NCBI RefSeq assembly: GCF_020734105.1
Contig: NZ_JAJAFR010000001.1
Span: 372,001 to 436,000 of the forward strand
Direction: 5' to 3'
DNA from: Alkalihalobacillus deserti
GTDB lineage: Bacteria; Bacillota; Bacilli; Bacillales; Bacillaceae_D
Length of the DNA stretch: 64,000 nucleotides
Positions 35,398 through 44,919 of the stretch are shown piece after piece (the first letter of the stretch is position 1; every line of letters starts with the position of its first letter). Both the position numbers and the translations under genes were made by a program. The notes beneath the pieces are model-generated. The model searched no databases. It had not been told where the DNA came from and saw only the letters and a list, made by a program, of their open reading frames with translations.

Positions 35398-36230
35398 ATC
35401 GGTCTTTTTCTCGATCTCGTACTAATTTAAACAAATCATCTAGTTTCAAAAGTTTGTCGTTATATCGGTAGCGTTGCTTCATTTGTTTGACCATCCCGAT
35501 CACAAACAATCCTTTTTCTGTGATCGACTCGATCAAAGGTGCATGTGTAACCCAAGTATCCATTAAAACATAATCGGCAACTATGCCTTTATCTAAGGCA
35601 TTTTGAATAAGATTAGCTGCCACATCAGGCTTAGATTGTATAGCTTCCATGCGACGTTTAAAGCCTGAAGTTCTTTTATCAATAGAAGAATCCATTTCAC
35701 AATAACGATTCTCTTTTTTGGCTGAACTGAGGAGCGCAAAGTCAACGGGTACAAACGAAAATCCGTCTGACCAACCAAGTGTTAACATCGAAAAACCTTT
35801 GACAAAATTATGAGAAACATGATCATGAATACGTGCGAGTAACTCAACCTTTTTACTACGATTCCGTGAATAAACCGAGTCATCTAATAAAAAAACAGAC
35901 ACTCTCTTTGATGAGGTTAACTTTTGAAAACGTTGAGTAATTTCAAGCGAAAGCGCTGATAAAACTGCGCCAGTTGAATGTCGGCACTTTTAAAAAGTCA
36001 TAAATCACATCTTTACTTGGAAGATCAGTAGCTTTTTTATTTAAACAAGCATGGTACCAGTTCCGATGCTCAAAAACTAATAGGAACAATAGCTGAAAAA
36101 TAGTAAGGCATGAAAATACCAGTTTTTTCGTAATCCCAGCATTGCGTAAATGCCTACCTACATTTAATTCGGAAAAGCTGTTTTTCATAGCTTGTGACAG
36201 GTGGACAAAAGACGATTTTTTCGATAACAT
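35398..36230 (-). pseudogene. IS4-type DDE transposase, broken
   Basis: The first part (36230 to 35943) begins MLSKKSSFVHLSQAMKNSFS. After a frame break, the second part (35902 on) carries FLLDDSVYSRNRSKKVEL with the DDE-type first aspartate, GWSDGFSFVPVDFALL and DYVLMDTWVTHAPLI with the second. The 3' part with the glutamate is missing. Upstream, 36240-36310 holds ATTTTACCAAAG, similar to 23562-23574, probably an IS end. Confidence 0.75.
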
Positions 36231-36507
36231 AATGGTGACACCTTTCTTTGTGTAATTGGTTTAGTCACCATTATTTTACCAAAGAAACAGGTGTCTTTCT
36301 TTTTGTCTGCACATAAAAATCAATGAAAGACAAATTGATAGTAAATTGTGTTCTATCCAAGTTACCATGAGGCTTTAGAGTTCGGATTCAACTCCGAAAG
36401 TTGAGTTATATAAAAATATGCAGGTAAACACCACTACATCAATTCTATCTTAGTTCACCATCCAAGCCATGTAGAAAATGTTGCGGTACTTGAAGTAAGG
36501 AATTGAT

Positions 36508-36536
36508 CAAATGAGCCCAAAACTGGGCTCATTTTT
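36508..36536 (+). terminator. Terminator-like hairpin
   Basis: AAATGAGCCCA / TGGGCTCATTTTT around a 4-nt loop; the gene it served is not recognisable in 36310-36507. Confidence 0.75.
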
Positions 36537-36553
36537 GAATTTGTAAATCTTTT

Positions 36554-36880
36554 TTGTCTACAGCTAATAGGGTAAAGTGTTTAACGAGGTATTTGGATAG
36601 AGATGCAAAACGTAGATGGTTTTGCGAAAGCGATATTGAAGTAAAGGCAGTAAGTGAAGGTTTTATTAATACCAGCTCGTTTTGTAATTCTTTTAATTAC
36701 ATGTCTCACTTCGATGAGGGGAACGAACCGTTACAAATAAGGATTAATCATTATCCATCCTATCTTGAAAAAAGCACTTTAACCCAATGTCACACCGTAT
36801 TGATATATACCTCTCGGGCCGTTCCTTATCACCTTTCCCCCTTAGAATTGCTAAGCGATTTGATATTAGAGAAAATATAA
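36554..36880 (+). CDS. Doubtful hypothetical ORF (108 codons)
   Basis: An open frame from a TTG, with no RBS and no recognisable domain. Composition is mixed and lacks features of a folded family (for example RYLDRDAKRRWFCESDIE). It may be a gene remnant or non-coding. Listed because it is the longest frame in the gap. Confidence 0.2.
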   Translation: MSTANRVKCLTRYLDRDAKRRWFCESDIEVKAVSEGFINTSSFCNSFNYMSHFDEGNEPLQIRINHYPSYLEKSTLTQCHTVLIYTSRAVPYHLSPLELLSDLILEKI

Positions 36881-36962
36881 AACAACACACTCAGACAATA
36901 CTGGGCGTGTTGGAATTAAATTAATTATATAACTATGATAACAGCGCAATTTATTCGACGAC

Positions 36963-37964
36963 TTAAATACAACCACATGACTTCCTAGTTATTAAAGTAG
37001 GTGGAAGTTCGATATGTTTTACATAGTCTGGATTATTTATTTTGCTTAAAAGTACGTCAAAAGCAGTCCGACCTATAACATGTGGAGGTAAGACAATGTT
37101 TGTAACGGGAGGGTCTATTATTTCAGAAGAGGCAAAGTCTCCAAATCCAATGATGGCAATATCTTTTGGTATATTTAATGAGAGTTCCTTAATTCTTTGA
37201 ATTACACCGATTGTCATCAGGTCATTTTGAATAAAAAGTGCAGTTATATCACTCTCTCTTGCCAGCAAGGATTGAACAGCGTTTGCTCCACCGTTTACAG
37301 TAGCATAACCAACTTCTAAATAGCTTTCTTTAAAAGGTAAATTATACTTGTTTAATGCAGCTTTATAACCGTTAATCCTGTCAAGTGTTGTGGTTACATC
37401 GGGCACTGAGTAAATAAAGCCAATCTTTTTATGTCCGTGTTTTAATAGATGCATAGTTGAATCATAACCAGTTTGATGGTTGTCCCCAGTTACTCTAGGG
37501 ATGTTATGAATGTTAGGATCGTAACGGTTAACGAGTACAATTGGAAAATTCTTATTGATAAATTCATTTAAATATTCAATATTTTTAGCAGTGGGAGATA
37601 GAATGATCCCATCAACCATTTGTGAATGGAGAAGATTTATCGTTTTTTCCTCATATTCAATGTCTTCATTAGTGTTAATCAGTAATAGATTGTATCCGGT
37701 TTCTCTAGCTCGTTCTTCTACTCCATAAACCATTTCAGTAACGAACGTATCAGGAAAACTAGAAACTACTAATCCTGCTGTTTTGGTAGTTTGTTGTCTA
37801 AGATTTTTAGCAGCTGAATTCGGAATATATTTATACTTCTTGATTATTTTCATGATTTTATCATGTTTCTCTTCACCAATGTGTTTTGTCCCATTTATTA
37901 CGTGGGAAACCGTAGCTACTGATACATTTGCTTCTTTAGCAATATCTTTCATTTTTATTTTCAG
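36963..37964 (-). CDS. LacI-family transcriptional regulator
   Basis: About 334 residues. AAGGAG is 8 nt from a CTG at 37964; the first in-frame ATG (37952) is 20 nt away and the GTG at 37973 lies within the SD, so the unusual CTG start is favoured on spacing. The DNA-binding part is MKDIAKEANVSVATVSHVIN with the hinge AAKNLRQQ. The periplasmic-binding-like sensor domain has GDNHQTGYDSTMHLLKHGH and ALFIQNDLMTIGVIQ. The C-terminus ends CGC. It is divergent from a TRAP transporter and probably controls it. Confidence 0.9.
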   Translation of the reverse strand: MKIKMKDIAKEANVSVATVSHVINGTKHIGEEKHDKIMKIIKKYKYIPNSAAKNLRQQTTKTAGLVVSSFPDTFVTEMVYGVEERARETGYNLLLINTNEDIEYEEKTINLLHSQMVDGIILSPTAKNIEYLNEFINKNFPIVLVNRYDPNIHNIPRVTGDNHQTGYDSTMHLLKHGHKKIGFIYSVPDVTTTLDRINGYKAALNKYNLPFKESYLEVGYATVNGGANAVQSLLARESDITALFIQNDLMTIGVIQRIKELSLNIPKDIAIIGFGDFASSEIIDPPVTNIVLPPHVIGRTAFDVLLSKINNPDYVKHIELPPTLITRKSCGCI

Positions 37965-38124
37965 AAAAACCACTCCTTAGGTTAAACCTTTTACTAAAAT
38001 AGCCTCTTTCGACATTTTATCTTATTTATTTTTTCGGTGCAATTAATTTTACTATAACATTGTTATTCAGGGGATTTCACTTTACAATATACCTTTTATT
38101 CAGTGAATTGTACAAAAATATTTA

Positions 38125-38153
38125 TTGACACATGAAACGCTTACATATTATGA
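38125..38153 (+). promoter_or_regulatory. TRAP-1 promoter overlapped by a LacI/CcpA-type operator
   Basis: TTGACA at 38125-38130, 17 bp, TTATGA at 38148-38153. ATGAAACGCTTACAT at 38131-38145 is a near-palindrome of LacI-family style in the spacer. It differs from a cre by one missing base, so the adjacent LacI protein is the better candidate ligand. Confidence 0.6.
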
Positions 38154-38289
38154 TTCTTTCAAAGACGGTAAAACGATTAACTAAGTTTATTAAGAAAGTA
38201 GAGATGAAAATAAGAAAAGTTACCTGTTAAATACAAAAGTGCATAGTAAGCAGCTAAGATTGTTCAATAAACTTAAGGAGGTTAATTAG

Positions 38290-39309
38290 ATGAAAATACT
38301 TCGAAACATTATGATATTTGCTACAGCTGCTCTAGCAGTAAGTATATTAGTAGTTTTCATATCTACTAGTAACATTGTTGAATCTGAGGAAGTTAAATTA
38401 ATAAGGTTTGGACATGGTGCAGCAGAATCTAATGAAAGACATCTGGCTGTTATGAAGTTTAAAGAACTTGTAGAAGAAAAATCAGAAGGAAGATTAAACG
38501 TTCTAGTTTATCCTAGTGAACAACTTGGCTCCGAGGCAGAAATGATTGAAAGCGTCACCTTTAATGACCTTCAAATGGTAGCCTCAAGTGCGTTTAGTCA
38601 GTATGACCAAAGAATAAGCGTCTTTGAATTACCTTATCTCTTCGATTCGTATGAAGAAGCATGGAGTGTTTTAGATGGAGAAATTGGACAAGACGTGGCT
38701 GAACCTTTCTTAGAAAATAATTTAAGAATTATTGCCCATTTCGAGAATGGCTTTCGTCATGTTACTTCTAATGTGCCAATTGAAAGTCCTGAAGATTTAA
38801 GAGGATTGAAAATAAGAACTCCCGAGTTTCCGTTATCAGTAAGCACTTTTAGGTCTTTAGGTGCTAATCCTACTCCAATGGCTTTTGGGGAATTATATAT
38901 GGCCTTACAACAGGGGACGGTAGATGCTCAAGAAAATCCAGTTGCCAATATTTATGCCAGTAAATTTAACGAGGTTCAGAAATATCTCAATATGACTTCC
39001 CATCAGTATTTTTCCTTGCCTGTAGCAATTAGTGAAGAATTTTGGCAGTCACTTACTCCTGAAGAACAAGAAATGATCGAGACTAGCGCTAAAGAATCAG
39101 CACAGTTTCACAGAGATTTATTAAGAGAAAACGAAGAGAATATGATTGCAGATCTACAAGCTGCCGGGATGGAAATCGTTGAACCAGATTTAGAAGCATT
39201 TAGAGATAAAGCAACACCTGTTTATGATTATTACAAAAATAGATTTGGTGAAGATTTAGTTAATAATGTATTGAAAGCGGTTGAATTAGAGTCAGATAAA
39301 AATAACTAA
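38290..39309 (+). CDS. TRAP transporter solute-binding protein (DctP), system 1
   Basis: 339 residues. An N-terminal hydrophobic anchor (IMIFATAALAVSILVVFI) is followed by the DctP fold. The conserved GLKIRTPE carries the arginine that binds substrate carboxylates in most TRAP receptors; NPTPMAFGELYMALQQGTVD and QENP are also typical. Unlike system 2 there is no lipobox cysteine, so it may stay tethered by an uncleaved helix. It captures an organic acid or related anion for the DctQM channel. First gene of a three-gene operon. Confidence 0.92.
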   Translation: MKILRNIMIFATAALAVSILVVFISTSNIVESEEVKLIRFGHGAAESNERHLAVMKFKELVEEKSEGRLNVLVYPSEQLGSEAEMIESVTFNDLQMVASSAFSQYDQRISVFELPYLFDSYEEAWSVLDGEIGQDVAEPFLENNLRIIAHFENGFRHVTSNVPIESPEDLRGLKIRTPEFPLSVSTFRSLGANPTPMAFGELYMALQQGTVDAQENPVANIYASKFNEVQKYLNMTSHQYFSLPVAISEEFWQSLTPEEQEMIETSAKESAQFHRDLLRENEENMIADLQAAGMEIVEPDLEAFRDKATPVYDYYKNRFGEDLVNNVLKAVELESDKNN

Positions 39310-39340
39310 AGGCGAGAAGCTCTTTAAGGGGGGAGGAAAT

Positions 39341-39859
39341 ATGAAATTAATCAAATGGTTAAATGAATATTTAGAAGAATACGTCTTAATTTTACTAAGC
39401 ATTTTAACAGTAGTAATCGTTTTCACACAGGTTTTTATGCGTTACGTGCTAGGAGATTCTCTTACATGGTCTGAAGAAGTTGCGAGATATTTATTTATTT
39501 GGATGATTTATATTGGTGTTAGCTATGGAGTAAAGAAAGGGAAGCATCTTGGTGTGGATGCTTTTCCTATGATGTTTGAAAAGAAGGGGAAGCTTATCAT
39601 TGATATGATTACGACTATTGCGTTTTTTATATTTGCTGTGGTCATCTCTTATTATGGATTTGATATTGTTTTAAGAGTGACAAGAGAATCTGCAGCATTA
39701 GAATTGCCTATGGGTTGGGTATACGCTGCTCCGGTTGTTGGAATGGTGCTAACTGCGATCCGTTTGGTTCAAAAATTCATCTGGCAGGTTAAAGAGTTAA
39801 AAAAAATGAACCAAGCCGACCCAGAGGAACAACCAGAACTAAAGGAGGGAGTCGCATGA
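39341..39859 (+). CDS. TRAP transporter small membrane subunit (DctQ), system 1
   Basis: 172 residues with four membrane helices. QVFMRYVLGDSLTWSEEVARYLFIW is the family hallmark region (seen as QVFMRYVLGDS and SEEVARYLF), followed by GVSYGVKKGKHLGVDAF. The acidic C-terminal tail ends at the stop that overlaps the dctM start. It stabilises the large subunit and links it to the binding protein. RBS GGGGGGAGG. Confidence 0.9.
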   Translation: MKLIKWLNEYLEEYVLILLSILTVVIVFTQVFMRYVLGDSLTWSEEVARYLFIWMIYIGVSYGVKKGKHLGVDAFPMMFEKKGKLIIDMITTIAFFIFAVVISYYGFDIVLRVTRESAALELPMGWVYAAPVVGMVLTAIRLVQKFIWQVKELKKMNQADPEEQPELKEGVA

Positions 39860-41124
39860 CTAGTTTTATCTTATTTGGAAGTTTCTTTTTGTTTATGATC
39901 CTTTCAATTCCAATTGCCATTTCTTTGGGTTTAGCTGGTCTTATTGCGGCCCTTTATTCACCTAATATCTCAATTACATTATTAGCCCAAGGCTTAGTTA
40001 CTTCAACGGATAACTTTGCATTAATGGCAATCCCATTTTTTATTCTTGCTGGCGAAATAATGGGGAAAGGTGGAATATCAAATCGTTTATTTAATTTAGC
40101 AAATGTATTCGTTGGACGTTTTACTGGAGGATTCGCGATAGCAGCAGTTATTACTTGTATGTTTTTTTCTGCGATATCTGGATCAGGTCCAGCAACAGTA
40201 GCAGCTGTTGGAGGCATTATGATCCCAGCGATGGTGGCACAGGGATATGATAGGAAATTTGCTACAGCCATAATTGTTACAGCAGGATCAATGGGGATTA
40301 TTATCCCACCAAGTATACCGATGGTTCTCTATGGTGTTTCAAGTAACCAATCAATTGGCGATTTATTTATGGGTGGTATTATCCCAGGGGTTTTAATTGG
40401 AATCTTTTTAATTTCTTGGTGTTACTTCTATTCGAAAAAGAAAGGATATTCAGGTTCGGGTGAAAGTTTCAGCTTTAAAAGAATGCTTCTTGTATTAAAC
40501 CAAGCAAAATGGTCACTCTTAGTACCCATAATTATTTTAGGAGGTATTTATGGTGGTATTTTCACTCCAACAGAAGCAGCGGTTTTTGGAGTTGTTTATG
40601 CAGCATTTGTAAGTCTTTTCTTGCATAAAGAGGTTAAAATTGTTCAATTTCGACGAATCATTGCAGACGCAGCTATGAGTTCAGTAGCAATATTGATTAT
40701 TATCGGAACCGCAAATGCATTCGGTACGATATTGACAATGGAAAAAATTCCACAAGTAATTGCAGAGGCTTTCTTAACACTGTCTCAGAACTCAATTGTA
40801 ATTATTTTGTTAATTATTATTTTGTTATTATTGATAGGATGCTTTATTGATACATCAGCAGCCGTTATTATCTTTACACCAATCCTTTTTCCGGTTGCCA
40901 TTCAACTAGGGTTAGATCCGATTCATTTTGGGATTATCATGATCGTTACATTATCAATCGGTTTTATAACCCCACCACTTGGAGTAAATCTTTTTGTTGG
41001 GGCGGGGATATCTGGATTGAGTATGCCTGCATTAGTAAGAGGCGTTGTGCCATTCTTCTTTATCATGTTGCTTGGTTTAACTGTAATAGCAATAATTCCA
41101 CAATTAACATTGCTATTGTTGTAG
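39856..41124 (+). CDS. TRAP transporter large membrane subunit (DctM), system 1
   Basis: 422 residues and about 12 helices. Family motifs are AIPFFILAGEIMGKGGIS, AISGSGPATVAAVGGIMIPA, GSMGIIIPPSIPMVLYG and ITPPLGVNLFV. It is the Na+-coupled import channel. It overlaps dctQ by 4 nt (ATGA). It is about 68% like the system 2 protein at 50705 by eye, so the two transporters probably arose by duplication and take related substrates. Confidence 0.92.
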   Translation: MTSFILFGSFFLFMILSIPIAISLGLAGLIAALYSPNISITLLAQGLVTSTDNFALMAIPFFILAGEIMGKGGISNRLFNLANVFVGRFTGGFAIAAVITCMFFSAISGSGPATVAAVGGIMIPAMVAQGYDRKFATAIIVTAGSMGIIIPPSIPMVLYGVSSNQSIGDLFMGGIIPGVLIGIFLISWCYFYSKKKGYSGSGESFSFKRMLLVLNQAKWSLLVPIIILGGIYGGIFTPTEAAVFGVVYAAFVSLFLHKEVKIVQFRRIIADAAMSSVAILIIIGTANAFGTILTMEKIPQVIAEAFLTLSQNSIVIILLIIILLLLIGCFIDTSAAVIIFTPILFPVAIQLGLDPIHFGIIMIVTLSIGFITPPLGVNLFVGAGISGLSMPALVRGVVPFFFIMLLGLTVIAIIPQLTLLLL

Positions 41125-41185
41125 GCGGAGACGGAGAATTTTGCACTTAATTACTTGCGGTCTATGAAAAAGGCTAGTAGTTGGA

Positions 41186-41231
41186 GGCCACTGAAAAAGG
41201 TTGTGTGTGTTTTTAACCTTTTTCAGTGGCC
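41186..41231 (+). terminator. Strong terminator after TRAP-1
   Basis: A 17-bp perfect stem, GGCCACTGAAAAAGGTT / AACCTTTTTCAGTGGCC, with a 12-nt loop. No long T tail, but T's are within the stem. Confidence 0.75.
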
Positions 41232-41284
41232 TAGTTACCTTTTCTTGGTGTACAACCTGAAAAAAGGTCTTTTAATTCCTTGTG

Positions 41285-41350
41285 TTGACAATAACTAGTA
41301 TGAGAAGTACACTCTTAATAATCGAGTCACTTAGTATACAAGTAGACAAA
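41285..41350 (+). promoter_or_regulatory. tpx-1 promoter with GntR-type operator
   Basis: TTGACA (41285-41290), 17 bp, TACACT (41308-41313). The operator CTTAGTATACAAGTAGACAA begins at 41330, 17 nt after the -10. One of seven copies in this region. Confidence 0.75.
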
Positions 41351-41410
41351 TCGATCGAAAATTGGATTACTAAGATATTTTTACGTTCGAGACTTAAAGG
41401 AGGAATTGGT

Positions 41411-41911
41411 ATGGCTTCAATTACATTTTTAAATGATGCTATTACATTGTTAGGAAATGAAGTGAAAGTTGGGGACGCTGCACCAGATTTTACAGTCCTT
41501 GATAACGCTCTATCTCCGGTGACACTTGCAAATTCAAAAGGGAAGGTTCGTTTAATATCTGTGGTGCCTTCTATCGACACAGGGGTTTGTGATGCTCAAA
41601 CCCGTCGTTTTAACGAAGAGGCTTCTAATCTAGGGGATGTTGAAGTTTTAACTATTAGTGTTGATTTGCCTTTTGCACAAAAAAGATGGTGTGGTTCAAA
41701 TGGACTTGAAAATGTTAAAACTCTTTCTGACCATCGTGATCTTTCTTTTGGTGAAGCATACGGAGTTCATATTAAGGAATTACGCTTATTAGCACGTGCA
41801 GTTTTTGTAATTGATTCAAAGGACAAGGTGACATACGTTGAGTATGTAAATGAAGTAACAAATCACCCTAATTACGAAGCCGCGATTGAAGCTGTTAAAA
41901 CTGCAAAATAA
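41411..41911 (+). CDS. tpx: Thiol peroxidase (Tpx), copy 1
   Basis: 166 residues from ATG 41411 after AAAGGAGGAA; the longer frame from 41282 covers the promoter and is rejected. Peroxidatic C60 lies in DTGVCDAQT and resolving C94 in RWCGSNG, the atypical 2-Cys Tpx arrangement. It reduces H2O2 and alkyl hydroperoxides with thioredoxin. Its promoter carries the operator shared with the sugar genes, which is unusual for an antioxidant gene. A near-identical paralogue is at 55493. Confidence 0.95.
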   Translation: MASITFLNDAITLLGNEVKVGDAAPDFTVLDNALSPVTLANSKGKVRLISVVPSIDTGVCDAQTRRFNEEASNLGDVEVLTISVDLPFAQKRWCGSNGLENVKTLSDHRDLSFGEAYGVHIKELRLLARAVFVIDSKDKVTYVEYVNEVTNHPNYEAAIEAVKTAK

Positions 41912-41956
41912 TAATTAAAAACGGGATAATGTTCCCTATTATGAAAAAAGTAAAAT

Positions 41957-41998
41957 GCAGCCTTTCCTCGGTATTAAACCTGGGAAAGGCTATTTTTC
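41957..41998 (+). terminator. Terminator after tpx-1
   Basis: AGCCTTTCC / GGAAAGGCT stem then ATTTTTC. Confidence 0.85.
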
Positions 41999-42104
41999 TA
42001 ATATGTCCATAGAGGGAAAGTTACATAATCCTTATTTAAGCATCCTCAGAGCTTATCAAATTAATTTGCCTCTCAACAAAAAATTAAAGTGAAATATTTT
42101 TGTA

Positions 42105-42175
42105 CACTTAGTAGACAAGTGAACCAAAGGTGTGTATACTGAAACTATAAGTAACTTGTTAGACAAGTGAACAAG
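42105..42175 (+). promoter_or_regulatory. Transketolase operon promoter with two GntR-type operators
   Basis: TAGACA (42112-42117), 17 bp, TATACT (42135-42140). One operator, CTTAGTAGACAAGTGAACCAA (from 42108), covers the -35; the second, CTTGTTAGACAAGTGAACAAG (from about 42154), begins 14 nt after the -10. Two sites flanking one promoter suggest tight, possibly looped, repression. Confidence 0.75.
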
Positions 42176-42220
42176 ATTATAAGTTAATATTTATTAAAAA
42201 TCTTAGTTGAGGTGAGTGAA

Positions 42221-43054
42221 ATGATAAATACAAGTATAGAAGAATTAAAAGAAAAAGCGATTGAAATGAGAAAAACAGCTGTAACTATGATTCACAGAGC
42301 ACAAGCAGGTCATCCAGGAGGTTCGCTCTCTGCAGCAGACCTTATGACAGCTTTATACTTTAAAGAGATGAACATTGATCCTAAAAATCCTACTTGGGAA
42401 GATCGCGATAGATTTGTTCTATCTAAAGGTCATGTTTGTCCTATCCAATATTCTGCTTTAGCCTTACTTGATTATGTCCCGTATGAAAAGATTTACACGT
42501 TAAGAGAGTACGGCTCACCATTTCAAGGGCATCCAGATATGAAGAAGTGCCCAGGAATTGATATCTCCACAGGGTCACTAGGACAAGGACTTTCCTGTGG
42601 CGTTGGAATGGCGATAGCAGGAAAAAGAGATAAAAAAGATTATCGTGTTTTTGCATTGCTTGGAGATGGCGAGTGTCAAGAAGGTCAAATATGGGAAGCA
42701 GCTCAAACAGCTGTAAAATACCAACTTGATAATTTAGTTGTGTTCGTAGATTATAACCGACTACAAATTGATGGAACTTGTGAAGAAATAATGCCGTTAC
42801 AAGATTTAGAAAAGAAATTTGCAGCTTTTGGTTTTGAAACAAAACGAATTAATGGACACTCTATGGAACAGATTGTAGAAACATTAGATGAAATAAGAGA
42901 CGTGAAAAACGGTGTACCAAAATGTATTGTTCTAGATACAGTGAAAGGCAAAGGAGTTTCATATATGGAGGATGTCGTTGATTGGCATGGGGTTGCTCCA
43001 AATGATGAACAATTTCAACAAGCACTTGAAGAAATCGCAGGGGGGTTAAAATAA
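42221..43054 (+). CDS. Transketolase, N-terminal (TPP-binding) subunit
   Basis: 277 residues from ATG 42221, preceded by GAGGTGAG, which rules out the GTG at 42212. It holds the PP domain: QAGHPGGSLSAADL, FVLSKGHVCPIQYSALA and LLGDGECQEGQIWEAA with the GDG...N Mg-TPP motif. The Pyr and C-terminal domains are on the next gene, overlapping as TAATG, so the enzyme is an A2B2 split transketolase. It transfers two-carbon ketol units between sugars. Split transketolases are common in specialised sugar clusters and archaea rather than the housekeeping pentose pathway. Confidence 0.93.
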   Translation: MINTSIEELKEKAIEMRKTAVTMIHRAQAGHPGGSLSAADLMTALYFKEMNIDPKNPTWEDRDRFVLSKGHVCPIQYSALALLDYVPYEKIYTLREYGSPFQGHPDMKKCPGIDISTGSLGQGLSCGVGMAIAGKRDKKDYRVFALLGDGECQEGQIWEAAQTAVKYQLDNLVVFVDYNRLQIDGTCEEIMPLQDLEKKFAAFGFETKRINGHSMEQIVETLDEIRDVKNGVPKCIVLDTVKGKGVSYMEDVVDWHGVAPNDEQFQQALEEIAGGLK

Positions 43055-44001
43055 TGAGTATTATGGAAAAAACTCTGAATGTAAAAAAAGCAACAAGAGC
43101 GGCCTTTGGTGATGAGATATTAAAACTTGGTAAAGAGAATAAAGATATTTATGTTGTAGATGCGGATATTGCAAAATCTTGCAAAACTATTAATTTTGCA
43201 AAGGAGTTACCAGATCAACATATTAATGTTGGGATTGCTGAGCAAAATGCAGCTGGTGTCGCAGCTGGCCTTGCAACAACTGGAAAAATTCCTTTTGTAA
43301 GCACTTACGCTGTGTTTGGCTCTTTAAGAATGGCAGAACAAATTAGACAGGAAGCTTGTTATCCAATGCTTAATGTAAAAATTGCTTGTTCCCACGGAGG
43401 GTTAACTCCAGCTAGTGATGGTGGAAGTCATCAAGCTATAGAAGATATGGGTATTTATAGAAGTATGCCGAATATGACTGTAATCATGGGTTCTGATTAC
43501 TACTCTACTAGAAAATTAGTAGAGCAAGCAGCAAAAATTTATGGTCCTGTATATCTACGTTTTACCAGAGGTGATATTCCAGTTATTTATGATGAAAATG
43601 AAGAATTTACAATAGGTAAAGCCAAGAAATTAAATGAAGGAAAGGATCTTGCAATAATTGCTAATGGAGATACGGTCCATTTAGCAATGGAGGCTACAAA
43701 GCTTTTAGAAAAAGAAGGGGTTTCTGTAAAGCTATTAGATATGCATACAATTAAACCAATCGACCGAGAAGCGGTTCTTGACTGTTTGGAAGTAGGGCGT
43801 TTAATTACAGTTGAGGATCATAATATTTTAAATGGTTTAGGAAGTGCAGTGTGTGAGGTAGTTGCAGAAGAAGGTAAGGGTAAGGTAAGAAGAATCGGGG
43901 TTCAAGATCAGTTCGGGGAATCTGCTCCATACGAGAAATTATTAGAACTTAATGGAATTACGGTTGAAAACATAATTAACACTGCTAAAGAATTGCTTTA
44001 A
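43054..44001 (+). CDS. Transketolase, C-terminal subunit
   Basis: 315 residues. The Pyr domain contains NVGIAEQNAAGVAAGLATTG, whose glutamate activates TPP, then ACSHGGLTPASDGGSHQA and VYLRFTRGD. The C-terminal domain follows from about residue 190 (EFTIGKAKKL onward). The start overlaps the upstream stop, with AGGGGGG as RBS. It should only work with the preceding subunit. Confidence 0.93.
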   Translation: MSIMEKTLNVKKATRAAFGDEILKLGKENKDIYVVDADIAKSCKTINFAKELPDQHINVGIAEQNAAGVAAGLATTGKIPFVSTYAVFGSLRMAEQIRQEACYPMLNVKIACSHGGLTPASDGGSHQAIEDMGIYRSMPNMTVIMGSDYYSTRKLVEQAAKIYGPVYLRFTRGDIPVIYDENEEFTIGKAKKLNEGKDLAIIANGDTVHLAMEATKLLEKEGVSVKLLDMHTIKPIDREAVLDCLEVGRLITVEDHNILNGLGSAVCEVVAEEGKGKVRRIGVQDQFGESAPYEKLLELNGITVENIINTAKELL

Positions 44002-44040
44002 TTAGAAATAAATAACTATGACTCTAGGAGTGAATGAAAA

Positions 44041-44799
44041 ATGTTTGAATTAAAAGATAGAGTAGCTATCGTTACAGGTAGTGGATCACCAAAAGGAATT
44101 GGACGTACAATTGCACTAATACTTGCTAAACAAGGAGCTTCAATTGTTGTCGCTGATTTAAATTTAGAAGGAATCGAAGGTACTGTAAAGGCTATTGAAG
44201 AAGCTGGAGGAAAAGCTTTAGGGGTAGAATTAAATGTTACAGATAAAGATTCTGTAGACGCAATGGTTGAAAAGGTTATGGAGACTTATGAAAGAATTGA
44301 TATTCTTGTGAATAATGCAGGAATTTCACAAAAAGTAACAGTTGCAGATATGACAGTTGAAGATATGGCAAAAGTCTTTAATGTTAATATGTATGGATTA
44401 TTCCTGTGCACCCAAGCAGTACTAGAACCAATGAAAAAACAAAAATTCGGAAGAATTATTAATCTTTCATCCGTTTCAGCCAAAAGAGGTGGTGGAGTAT
44501 TCGGTGGTGCCCACTATTCGGCTTCGAAAGCAGCGGTGTTAGGCTTCTCAAAGAACCTTGCTCGTGAAGTTGCGTTGGATGGAATCACCGTTAATTCGGT
44601 TGCGCCAGGACTTGTTAATACTGAAATTTGGAAGGCTCTTCCTGAAGAAGATGCGAAAAAAGTTATTGATGGAATACCGATGGGAAGACCTGGCGAAACG
44701 GAAGAAATTGCATCAACAATTGCATTTTTAGCTTCAAAAGAAGCATCGTATATCACAGGCGAAGAAATAGATATAAATGGTGGTTCACACATGGATTAA
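44041..44799 (+). CDS. Short-chain dehydrogenase/reductase
   Basis: 252 residues. The NAD(P) loop VTGSGSPKGIG is near residue 12, NNAGIS at about 90, the catalytic serine in INLSSVSAK, and Y-x3-K in AHYSASKAAV. The C-terminus EEIDINGGSHMD is typical of polyol and sugar dehydrogenases. The aspartate after the second strand (VVADLN) suggests NAD preference. Third gene of the transketolase operon. It probably oxidises a polyol or reduces a keto or aldehyde product of the unknown substrate. Confidence 0.88.
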   Translation: MFELKDRVAIVTGSGSPKGIGRTIALILAKQGASIVVADLNLEGIEGTVKAIEEAGGKALGVELNVTDKDSVDAMVEKVMETYERIDILVNNAGISQKVTVADMTVEDMAKVFNVNMYGLFLCTQAVLEPMKKQKFGRIINLSSVSAKRGGGVFGGAHYSASKAAVLGFSKNLAREVALDGITVNSVAPGLVNTEIWKALPEEDAKKVIDGIPMGRPGETEEIASTIAFLASKEASYITGEEIDINGGSHMD

Positions 44800-44919
44800 T
44801 ACGTTTTATTGTAAATTACACAGGCTTCCCGGACGGGATTGCCTGTGTAAAAGTGTTTAGTTTGGTAAAAATAGTTTTCTCCAAGTTTAACAAGGAAGTA
44901 TCAGTGAGGGAGGTGTAAT

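Noticed and set aside
38131..38145. ATGAAACGCTTACAT as a cre site
   Set aside because: It is one base short of the cre consensus spacing; it fits a LacI-family operator better, and the divergent LacI gene is adjacent.
44816..44850. Hairpin ACACAGGC / GCCTGTGT after the SDR gene as a terminator
   Set aside because: No T tract follows; gntR-1 is probably still co-transcribed. It may be a processing hairpin only.
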